A model generated the notes under the pieces. The model ran no database searches and had not been told where the DNA came from. It was given only the letters and a program-made list of their open reading frames with translations. A DNA stretch of 64,000 nt, from assembly GCA_902490585.1 (NCBI GenBank), contig CABUEI010000003.1, forward strand, positions 1 through 64,000. The letters are read 5' to 3'. Positions 42,969-50,405 of the stretch are shown here, one piece after another (position 1 is the stretch's first letter; the number at the start of each line of letters is the position of its first letter). The position numbers were made by a program, and so were the translations under genes. This DNA is from an uncultured Oscillospiraceae bacterium (GTDB lineage Bacteria > Bacillota > Clostridia > Oscillospirales > Ruminococcaceae).

Positions 42969-44900
42969 TTATTTTTCAGGGATAGTCATTTTGTTCCCAT
43001 TTTTAGGTAGTTGCTGAGCAATTCCTGCTTCTCGGAGTTTGGCATTCCACATTAGGATGTTCTCCATGTGATGGTTGTCAATAAGATATCGGTATATTAG
43101 GTTCTCCTCTGAAGCAGTCATGATGTTATACCCAGCCTTGGCAATGAGATCATATGAGAATGATGGGTGCAGATTCAACCCTATACATAGTGCCAGTACA
43201 CTCTGTAATGTGGGCTTGGCATCTTTTTTATTACGGTAGTCTTGAATCATACGCGAGCTTATACCAGTTCTTTCTTCCATTTTCTCATTTGTGTAATTAC
43301 GGCGCTTGATGTGGTAATTAAGTGTGCCAGAGAAGGATGATGGAATCTCAGATAATATCTCAGATACTCGCTTTGCCTCACGAGAAATGGCAGCCATTTC
43401 GTGCGCACGTTTGACCACGTCCTCATTTTTACCTTCGTTAGGGTTGTAAGACGCTTCTATAAAATTTTCTGAATTTGCATCCCTACATAGAAAACATATA
43501 CGATAAAACGAATCATCATAATGAGCACTAACACGTGTTTTCCTATCAAAGACAAGGCAGCATTCATCAACATGAGTGAGAGCATATTCCGTGAGAACCG
43601 CTGTTTCATTTTTTATTGCAACATACTTCGGATCGTTTACAACAACCATACCACCCGCATGAATGAAATGACCAGTCTTAAAATTTTCAGCAAGACTAGG
43701 ATAAAAAAGCGAAGCCACTATAACATTTTTACTTTCAATGAAAAAAGTCTGGTTCTTTTTTAAGGAACCACTAGAAAATGAAAACGGAGGATAATATTCA
43801 CCGTTCACATAGTTGAATACGCCTGCTGCCTGTTCAAAGCCGAGTTCAATAGCTCGGATTTTTGCGGCCATTGTGGAAACTTTAAAGAATTTGGCAAATT
43901 CTTTAATAGCAATCTCCATGATTGACGCTTTATTATCAGATGCAAATGTGCATGTGAGAATATTAAGAATTTCATTCAGCTTGGCGCATCCTGTCTTTGC
44001 AGGAATAAGGATTTTAGGGGCAATGGCATTTGCTTGCCACTCCATCCAAGCCAATTCTTCGCTTAATCCACTGGAATACTGTTTATAATTCTCTACGACA
44101 GTACAGGAAATAGATGTGAGTTCGGGGTTGATGAGCTTTTGAAGCTCGAAGAATTTATAGTGCTTGTCCCAATGGACACACTCGTGAATTATAGTGTTGT
44201 TTACAGAGCCAATATTACGCATGAAGAAAACATCCGGGTTAACCAGAATAGTTCCTTCCTCAATGTCAACTGATACAATATTTCTTCCCTGGTCATATAT
44301 ATTAACCGTTGCATTGTTGAAATAGGTGCGTCCAAAAACGCCATCTGGGAGAGGCGCCTGGTATACAGTAAGACACATTGCTTCCAAAATTTCATTGATT
44401 GGAAGCGGCATGGGTCTTTCCAATGCTTTCGGACAATACTTTTTCAGAAATTTCTCTGCGTGGTCATCAAGATCTTTAGAGTACACATAGGGAATCAAAT
44501 ATTGAGACAAGGCGTCTTCTTTGCTAAATCGTTCCTTGCTATATTCTCCCACAGACGTGATAGTGACCATGTTGAGTCCACAGCGGAGGATACCGGTAAA
44601 AGAAATGGAAAACCACGGATAGACGACGTCCTCTTCGTAGTCACGTCTGGAGCGGCCCTTTACGATAACATCAGCTTGCACAGCAGCTCTAAAAAGGATA
44701 CGGTCATCTTCCGTTTCCTTAAAAGAAACACCCATGACGTGAAAATCATCGAGCTCGATATAGCTCGGATCAGGAACAAGGCTGGTATGTAAATTCAACC
44801 CTCCACGATTCTGAAAAATATATGACTTGAGCTGTTTGAACATCAAGTCATAATACTGATCTTCCAGATATGCCGCAAAAGTTTTATCCTCACGTGCCAG
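42969..44900 (-). CDS. ImmA/IrrE metallopeptidase with C-terminal XRE-like HTH
   Basis: 643 aa if started at the CTG at 44900 (MAREDKTFAAYLEDQYYDL...), 7 nt after a perfect AAAGGAGG; the first ATG at 44843 has no site. The HExxH zinc motif is IIHECVHWD near residue 230. A C-terminal HTH is EERTGISSRMIQDYRN. ImmA/IrrE proteases cleave XRE repressors in response to damage; here protease and HTH are in one chain. It is the last gene of the R-M operon and may sense invasion or control the operon. The CTG start is inferred. Confidence 0.82.
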   Translation of the reverse strand: MAREDKTFAAYLEDQYYDLMFKQLKSYIFQNRGGLNLHTSLVPDPSYIELDDFHVMGVSFKETEDDRILFRAAVQADVIVKGRSRRDYEEDVVYPWFSISFTGILRCGLNMVTITSVGEYSKERFSKEDALSQYLIPYVYSKDLDDHAEKFLKKYCPKALERPMPLPINEILEAMCLTVYQAPLPDGVFGRTYFNNATVNIYDQGRNIVSVDIEEGTILVNPDVFFMRNIGSVNNTIIHECVHWDKHYKFFELQKLINPELTSISCTVVENYKQYSSGLSEELAWMEWQANAIAPKILIPAKTGCAKLNEILNILTCTFASDNKASIMEIAIKEFAKFFKVSTMAAKIRAIELGFEQAAGVFNYVNGEYYPPFSFSSGSLKKNQTFFIESKNVIVASLFYPSLAENFKTGHFIHAGGMVVVNDPKYVAIKNETAVLTEYALTHVDECCLVFDRKTRVSAHYDDSFYRICFLCRDANSENFIEASYNPNEGKNEDVVKRAHEMAAISREAKRVSEILSEIPSSFSGTLNYHIKRRNYTNEKMEERTGISSRMIQDYRNKKDAKPTLQSVLALCIGLNLHPSFSYDLIAKAGYNIMTASEENLIYRYLIDNHHMENILMWNAKLREAGIAQQLPKNGNKMTIPEK

Positions 44901-45537
44901 AAGAATTCCTCCTTTGACTATTGGTTTTAATTTCTATGTTATGAATCATAACTTGAAAAGCGTTATACTTTTGATTTAAGCAGCTCAGAACGGCAAATTT
45001 TGATTTATCGCTCTGTCGCAAAAAGGAAACGAAGGCTTCCTGTACATCTGCAGGAGGCGTTGGTATCAGGAGCTCATCAATGTGTTCAGTCTTGAGGTTG
45101 TTGATATTTGAACCGCAAGCAAGCTGCATGATGATTTCCCTATACTCATCCGTTTCCAAGTAAGCAGCGATGTACTCAGGTAGAAGATCGCCCTTTGGTC
45201 GGATCAGCTTGCAAAAAGCACCAAAGGTTTCTCCAGCTATAGTGGGAAGGCAAATAGCCGCTTTCCCTACATGTTCGAGACTTCCGCTTGAGGCACACAT
45301 AAGAATATCGCCTGCCTGAATCAACTGAACGGTAGAAACTTTTTCCTTCGCTACATACTGCACTTCATCATGGTTGATCCGTCCTGCGCCGATATTATTA
45401 GCTCTTAGAAGCAACACGCTCTCTTCAGATAACGAAGGCCGCAAATCAGCAGGCTTATATGAGACGCCTCGAATCTGGGATATGTGATTTCCAAGACGAG
45501 TTCTCTCATATGGAGCCTCTATAACGAACTGCTCCAT
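44890..45537 (-). CDS. hsdS: HsdS half-cassette (third specificity segment), probably silent
   Basis: 215 aa. One target recognition domain (TRLGNHISQIRGVSYKPADL ... GDILMCASSGS ... NINNLKTEHIDELLIPTPP) and the terminal conserved helix (QSDKSKF). The ATG falls exactly at the junction shared with the two other hsdS genes (TAAATTGAGA on the plus strand, 45537-45546) and has no ribosome site. It therefore looks like a second-half cassette waiting to be recombined onto an expressed first half. It carries one copy (44994-45015) of a 22-bp repeat also found in the 358-aa hsdS. Confidence 0.85.
   Translation of the reverse strand: MEQFVIEAPYERTRLGNHISQIRGVSYKPADLRPSLSEESVLLLRANNIGAGRINHDEVQYVAKEKVSTVQLIQAGDILMCASSGSLEHVGKAAICLPTIAGETFGAFCKLIRPKGDLLPEYIAAYLETDEYREIIMQLACGSNINNLKTEHIDELLIPTPPADVQEAFVSFLRQSDKSKFAVLSCLNQKYNAFQVMIHNIEIKTNSQRRNSSGT
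44994..45015. repeat. 22-bp perfect direct repeat, copy A (hsdS cassette)
   Basis: Identical in sequence and orientation to 47330-47351. Codes for QSDKSKF in both hsdS genes. The two copies enclose the recombinase and Cys/His-rich genes. Likely recombination site. Confidence 0.75.
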
Positions 45538-45572
45538 AAATTGAGAATTGCAAATAAAACAGTATCTGTATA

Positions 45573-46187
45573 TTACAGTTCTTCGTGATATGTTTGCGTC
45601 AGAGTTCGGTCTTTTAATGTTACCTCAATCTTTGCGATAATCTTTGCCGGGTCCAAATCTTTATGATCGCTCGTTAATTGCCCTTTTTCGGGCTTGATAA
45701 AATACTGTACTTTATCTCCGGTGCCGACGTAGCTAACATAAAGTACAACAATCGTATCACCATCCTTATCAGTCTTGACGTTTGTTGTAAGACGATAATC
45801 GGGAGTTGGCTTAGCTTTTTCTTTGATCTCAGGTGTGTACCAGTCATCCAAGCGTATGAGAGTCGCATCTTTGAATATTTCACGATTCAAAACTCTTAAA
45901 CAGCGGGAAATAAGGGCCTTGGTGCTTTCAATTTCAATTTGATTTCTGCATTTCGGACAGGTCAAAACAGCACCATCAAAGCTGGGGTCATATTCCAATT
46001 CAATCTCAGGATGTTTGGTACAATGAAAATGTATTCCTTCCTGATTGCAGAAATAGTGATCGTGGAAATGTACTTCTTTTGTGTGGAAATTAGTACAATT
46101 CCCATGATCGGTGCTGCAGTCATCAAAAAGTGAACATTTTCTGAAAGATACTTCATCATCCAGCCTATAAATGATTTTCTCACTCAT
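45573..46187 (-). CDS. Cys/His-rich protein of unknown function in the R-M operon
   Basis: 204 aa. The first 90 residues hold many Cys and His (CSLFDDC, HGNC, HFHDHYFC, HFHCTKH, CPKC), consistent with two or three zinc sites. The remainder (YRLTTNVKTDKDGDTIVVLYVSYVGTGDKVQYF) is beta-rich. I do not recognise a family. It lies between the recombinase and the third hsdS cassette, with a strong AAGGAGG site, so it is actively translated. It could be a regulator, a sensor or an accessory nuclease subunit; no catalytic motif is visible. Confidence 0.7.
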   Translation of the reverse strand: MSEKIIYRLDDEVSFRKCSLFDDCSTDHGNCTNFHTKEVHFHDHYFCNQEGIHFHCTKHPEIELEYDPSFDGAVLTCPKCRNQIEIESTKALISRCLRVLNREIFKDATLIRLDDWYTPEIKEKAKPTPDYRLTTNVKTDKDGDTIVVLYVSYVGTGDKVQYFIKPEKGQLTSDHKDLDPAKIIAKIEVTLKDRTLTQTYHEEL

Positions 46188-46208
46188 AACAGTCCTCCTT
46201 GATAAGTG

Positions 46209-47186
46209 TTATCCAATGTATTTTCTGTGCGATTCCTTCACGTTGTTCTGGTTCACCATGGCATATTGCAACGTGGTATCAATACTCTGATGTCCCAGAA
46301 GCTGCTGCACCTGCTCAATGGGCATGCCTTTGTCGATTGCCATTGTAGCCAGCGTCCTGCGAAACTTATGTGGATGCACCTTTTGAAAGTTCAACTCACG
46401 ACCGATTTTGCGGAGGCGGATCTCGACGCCGCTGATCTGCAACCTTTCATAAGGCTTAAGCAACGAGACGAAAAGAGCCTCGCTGGTGTCCGTGCGCTCA
46501 GCAAGATATCGCTGCAGGTGAATTTTAGTGCGTGCGTCAAAGTAAACCTTGCGTTGCTTGTTTCCTTTGCCGAAAACGATACATTCTCTGTTTTCAAAGT
46601 CCACATCACTGCGATTGAGTTTTACGAGTTCACCGACACGAATGCCGGTTGAAACAAGAAGGTCAATCATTGACAGATCTCGTGAATTGTCACAGTGATC
46701 GCGCATTAACTCCAGAGATTCATCTGAATAGGTTTCCTTAACTGTTTTACCGGTCTTTACTTTGTGAATTCTCCTTACAGGACTCTTGACGATATAATCT
46801 TCATCTTCGAGCCATGCAAAGAAAGAGGAGAGAATGCGTCTCACGTTATCGAGGGTGACTTTGCTCACGGTTCCTCGACGCTGGTATGTATCGAGGTAGG
46901 ATCGAAGGTCCTCGGTTGTAATCTGACATTCCGGCTTGCCGATGCATTCCAGCATGTTTCGGATTGTAGATTCGTAGTAGCGGAGGGATTTCTCAGAGCA
47001 TCCCTCGACACGCTTTGCGGCAATAAAGACCGGCAGCATGTCGCTCTTTTCATTCTTGCTCTCGGTTGTGGCCAATTCTAACGGCAGCAGATGCTTTGCC
47101 AGCACTTCCGAAAGCAGTTTCATTTGGTTCTCGTCCAGAATGCCGAGCAGGTCGTTCTGAATGTTCGTAATAACTTGATTGATCAT
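46209..47186 (-). CDS. Tyrosine recombinase (hsdS shuffling type)
   Basis: About 325 aa from the ATG at 47186 (AAAAGGAGG site). SAM-like N-terminal domain (EKSLRYYESTIRNMLECIG). Catalytic residues: Arg in STGIRVGELVKL, HKFRR box, LLGHQSIDTT and the final Tyr in LQYAMVN. A XerC/D-like recombinase within an hsdS array is the layout of phase-variable Type I loci such as the pneumococcal one, so it probably exchanges specificity domains rather than moving the whole element. Confidence 0.9.
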   Translation of the reverse strand: MINQVITNIQNDLLGILDENQMKLLSEVLAKHLLPLELATTESKNEKSDMLPVFIAAKRVEGCSEKSLRYYESTIRNMLECIGKPECQITTEDLRSYLDTYQRRGTVSKVTLDNVRRILSSFFAWLEDEDYIVKSPVRRIHKVKTGKTVKETYSDESLELMRDHCDNSRDLSMIDLLVSTGIRVGELVKLNRSDVDFENRECIVFGKGNKQRKVYFDARTKIHLQRYLAERTDTSEALFVSLLKPYERLQISGVEIRLRKIGRELNFQKVHPHKFRRTLATMAIDKGMPIEQVQQLLGHQSIDTTLQYAMVNQNNVKESHRKYIG

Positions 47187-47261
47187 GGTAGTTTCCTCCT
47201 TTTCGTTATCCTCCGTTTCCGGTGTCCCCACGAGCCGGAGGAAACTTCATGACCTTATTTC

Positions 47262-48329
47262 TTAGCCAAGGTTCTCTGTTATGATGCGTTTGTAGGTTGC
47301 GGTCAGCTCAGAGAGAGCTTGTTCCAGTTCAAATTTTGATTTATCGCTCTGATCTGATAGTTCAGTGAACATCTGTTGATATTTCATTTCTGGCCAAGGA
47401 ACAATTCTCTTACTATAGTCCTTGAAATAAATGTGAGGTATAGTAGAGCCCGTATATTCACTTCCTAAATCAAGGCATCTCACCAATGATTCAAGAAATC
47501 GTGCATTTATTCCGTTGACAGGGATTAAATACTGCATTGTGTTAATAACAGAAGATTCCTTTGAATAACAATAAGTTCGTCCCACACCAGCACCATCTTT
47601 TATTATTGCAACATAATCCTCACTCATCTCGTAACTACTGATACTCTTTATGTATCCAGAAGCCCCATATACAGGATAGGGGCCGTTATCAGACTCCAAA
47701 TCCTTCATAGATAGTTTTGAGCTTCCTTTTTTACACAGCCTTCCAAGTTCAACATAATTGCAATATGGGCGAATATCATTTTCGTTTCCGAACATCTCTA
47801 TAAATTGAGACTTAACGAGCTCATCAGTAGCGGAGATCAGCTTTTTATAGGCCTCCATCGTATCATTTATGGACCAGAGTACTTCGGCCAATTTGCGCTG
47901 AGTGTCCAGATCAGGCAATTCAAACTCCAGTTCTTTCAGATCCCGCCAGTTGATTGTCGGGGATAATGATCCCACAGAGATCTTGATGGCAGCATCCAAG
48001 AAATAGTCGGAGCTTATAAACAGTGGGAAGAAGTCCTTGTCAATAACGTCCTCCTTGGGCCGGAGTACCATCCCATGAGCGGAGAAGATACCATCGAAGG
48101 GGGCTATAGCAACTTTCTTCTGGTAAGCTCTGCGCTTTCCGAAAAGAACATCGCCTTTGTGCATCACCAGCTTTTCACCGATTGGAGCTACCTCCGAGCC
48201 GAACCGGGTAACCTTCAGAGTCCCAGAATCAAGATGCTCAAGACCAAGGTAGGTGAAGCGATCCTCTTCGACAGGTTTTTTCTTCTCGGTGCTGTTGATG
48301 GCAATCTGATCAAATCGATATTTCGCCAT
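47262..48329 (-). CDS. hsdS: HsdS specificity subunit, full length (two TRDs)
   Basis: 355 aa from the ATG at 48329 after GAGGAGGTG. First TRD 1-125, central conserved helix (QRKLAEVLWSINDTMEAYKKLISATDELVKSQFIEMFG), second TRD 180-310 and the terminal conserved helix. It directs the methylase and nuclease to a bipartite target. The ATG lies at the stop of the preceding hsdS. The second half is bounded by the TAAATTGAGA junction (47811-47820) and the 22-bp repeat (47330-47351). Confidence 0.92.
   Translation of the reverse strand: MAKYRFDQIAINSTEKKKPVEEDRFTYLGLEHLDSGTLKVTRFGSEVAPIGEKLVMHKGDVLFGKRRAYQKKVAIAPFDGIFSAHGMVLRPKEDVIDKDFFPLFISSDYFLDAAIKISVGSLSPTINWRDLKELEFELPDLDTQRKLAEVLWSINDTMEAYKKLISATDELVKSQFIEMFGNENDIRPYCNYVELGRLCKKGSSKLSMKDLESDNGPYPVYGASGYIKSISSYEMSEDYVAIIKDGAGVGRTYCYSKESSVINTMQYLIPVNGINARFLESLVRCLDLGSEYTGSTIPHIYFKDYSKRIVPWPEMKYQQMFTELSDQSDKSKFELEQALSELTATYKRIITENLG
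47330..47351. repeat. 22-bp perfect direct repeat, copy B (hsdS)
   Basis: Same sequence and orientation as 44994-45015. It lies in the terminal conserved helix of the 358-codon hsdS frame. Confidence 0.75.
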
Positions 48330-48913
48330 TATGCACACCTCCTCATGGAAACGGTGTGCCCGGAGAAATCCTTATGGGCAGTGGGCCCGATAAATTGAGA
48401 TTTCACAAGCTCATCCGTCGCTGCGATCAACTTCTGATAGGATTTTTTAGTGGTGTCCATAGCCCATAGGAGCTCGGCAAGCTCACGCTGCTTGTCCATA
48501 TCAGGTAGTTCAAACTCATAGTTTTTCAGATGTTCCCACTTTACGCGGGGAGAGAGGGACCCGGCAGACTTACCAACGGCGAAGTCAAACAGATCATCAT
48601 TCTGAATAATGAACGGCAGAAGCTCAGGAAGAATGCGGTCAGGGATAGCTTCAATAACCGTGATGTCGCCGGAGCAGATGCCATCGAATGGTGCAACGGC
48701 TGCCTTTTTGAGATAGGCCCTGCGTCGACCGAACAGAACATTGCCTTTGCGGAACAGCTTTGTGAAGGTGTTATCGCTGCCCTCATCCCAAGCGGTGAGA
48801 GTCACTTCCTCCGGAACCAGATGCTCAAGGCCGACAATGGGATATCCGTCCTTGCTGCCTTTACAGGTTTCCTTATGCTCAATCGCAACTTCGCCCAATT
48901 TCACTTTACTCAT
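48329..48913 (-). CDS. hsdS: HsdS half-subunit (first TRD only)
   Basis: 194 aa. One TRD plus the central conserved helix (KQRELAELLWAMDTTKKSYQKLIAATDELVKSQFIG), then about 18 unrelated residues to a stop. The break falls at the shared TAAATTGAGA junction (48391-48400). Half-size S subunits can dimerise and give palindromic targets in some Type I enzymes, or this may be a gene whose second half has been exchanged away. The ATG overlaps the hsdM stop. Confidence 0.88.
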   Translation of the reverse strand: MSKVKLGEVAIEHKETCKGSKDGYPIVGLEHLVPEEVTLTAWDEGSDNTFTKLFRKGNVLFGRRRAYLKKAAVAPFDGICSGDITVIEAIPDRILPELLPFIIQNDDLFDFAVGKSAGSLSPRVKWEHLKNYEFELPDMDKQRELAELLWAMDTTKKSYQKLIAATDELVKSQFIGPTAHKDFSGHTVSMRRCA

Positions 48914-50405
48914 TGTCTCCAGCCCCCCTTCCCAGAATAGCGTTCAATCTCTCATAGCTCAGCTTCATCATTTCTGAGGAGGCCATCCAGCTATCATAGT
49001 GCTCCTGAACGGTACGATTATCGGTTTCGTCCTCGCTCACTTCCGGCTTCACATACAGTGGAATGCTGAGAGAGAAGTTATTGTCAGCAATGTCCTGAAT
49101 AGTAGCAATCCTTGCGAAGCCGCCGTCGTTACAGTAGTTCTTATAAGCTGTTGCGATTCGCTGAATGTGCCGGTCTTCAAGATAACTCTGTGCGTTCTTA
49201 CGCTCAACCTCATTTATGGCATTGATGAAGAGCACCTGTCCACGCCGCTCCGGTCGCTTTGTCATACGGCAGATCATGATGCAGGCTTCCATTGGGGAGT
49301 TATAGAACAGGTTCGGGCCAAGACCGATAACGCATTCCACACGGTCGCTGCGGACCAGACGCTCACGCATTGCGCTTTCCTCGTTACGGAAAAGGACTCC
49401 GTGCGGGAACAGAATAGCGCATCGACCGGTATCCTCTTTAAGGCTTGCAATAATGTGCTGCAGGAAAGCATAGTCAGCACGGCCTTGCGGAGGAACACCT
49501 AAAAAGTTACGACCGTATTTGTCGCTCTCAAAAGCGGCACGATCCCACTGGCTAATGGAGTACGGGGGATTGGCCAGAACAAGGTCAAACTGCTGTAACC
49601 TTCCGTGTTCGATAAACGCGGGAGAAGCGAGTGTGTCCCCATTGACAATACTGAAATCTTTCACACCGTGCAAGAAAAGGTTCATCTTTCCGATGGCTGA
49701 TGTCAGAGCATTGATTTCCTGACCATAAACCGATACATTTCTCCATTCTTTGCCCTGCGCTTTTAAGTATGCTATGGCAGAGATGAGCATCCCGGCACTT
49801 CCACAGGTCGGATCGTAAATAGACTCACCTGATTCCGGCTTTAACATTTCAGTCATCAGATGAACAACAGTACGGTTGGTATAGAATTCTTGCGCTGTGT
49901 GGCCGCTATCATCTGCAAATTTTTTGATCAGATACTCATAGCCCTGACCGAGCTCGTCTTCTGGACAGTTAGCAATAGACAGTGTTTTTGTGCTGAAATG
50001 CTCCAGCAGGTCTTTCAGAAGCCTGTCGGGAAGACGATTCTTGTTGGTCCAAGCCCCATCACCGAATATACCCTGCAGCTTATCTGAGTTCGCATTCTCA
50101 ACCTTCCTGAATGCTTCAACAATAGCTACACCGACATTTTCAGAAACGGCACGGACATCATTCCAGTGATAGCCCTTCGGAACAATGAAGGTATGAATCT
50201 CGTCTTCATCGAATTCGGCTGCGTCATCACCATACTCTTCAATGGCCGCTGCGGTTTCCTCGTCGTATACATCGCAGATACGTTTGAAGAAGAGGAGCGG
50301 AAAAATGTACTGCTTATAGGCACCAGCATCAATGTTGGTTCTGAGTAGAACCGCAGAGTTCCAAAGGTAGGACTGAAGCTCTTCGATTGTTATTCTCTTA
50401 CTCAC
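48906..50405 (-). CDS. hsdM: HsdM, Type I methyltransferase subunit (second copy)
   Basis: 499 aa. N-terminal HsdM helical domain (LFFKRICDVYDEE). SAM motif I is DPTCGSAGMLISA, and catalytic motif IV is ANPPYSISQWD. N6-adenine methylase of the R-M complex. It starts at a GTG with AGGGAGG and overlaps the upstream fusion gene by 8 bp. It is paralogous to the methylase half of the upstream fusion protein (similar N-terminal blocks, but different motif I). Confidence 0.93.
   Translation of the reverse strand: MSKRITIEELQSYLWNSAVLLRTNIDAGAYKQYIFPLLFFKRICDVYDEETAAAIEEYGDDAAEFDEDEIHTFIVPKGYHWNDVRAVSENVGVAIVEAFRKVENANSDKLQGIFGDGAWTNKNRLPDRLLKDLLEHFSTKTLSIANCPEDELGQGYEYLIKKFADDSGHTAQEFYTNRTVVHLMTEMLKPESGESIYDPTCGSAGMLISAIAYLKAQGKEWRNVSVYGQEINALTSAIGKMNLFLHGVKDFSIVNGDTLASPAFIEHGRLQQFDLVLANPPYSISQWDRAAFESDKYGRNFLGVPPQGRADYAFLQHIIASLKEDTGRCAILFPHGVLFRNEESAMRERLVRSDRVECVIGLGPNLFYNSPMEACIMICRMTKRPERRGQVLFINAINEVERKNAQSYLEDRHIQRIATAYKNYCNDGGFARIATIQDIADNNFSLSIPLYVKPEVSEDETDNRTVQEHYDSWMASSEMMKLSYERLNAILGRGAGDNE

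Noticed and set aside
44890..48913. Inverted repeats for hsdS inversion
   Set aside because: All hsdS segments lie in the same orientation and the repeats I could find are direct, so classical inversion within this stretch is not supported.
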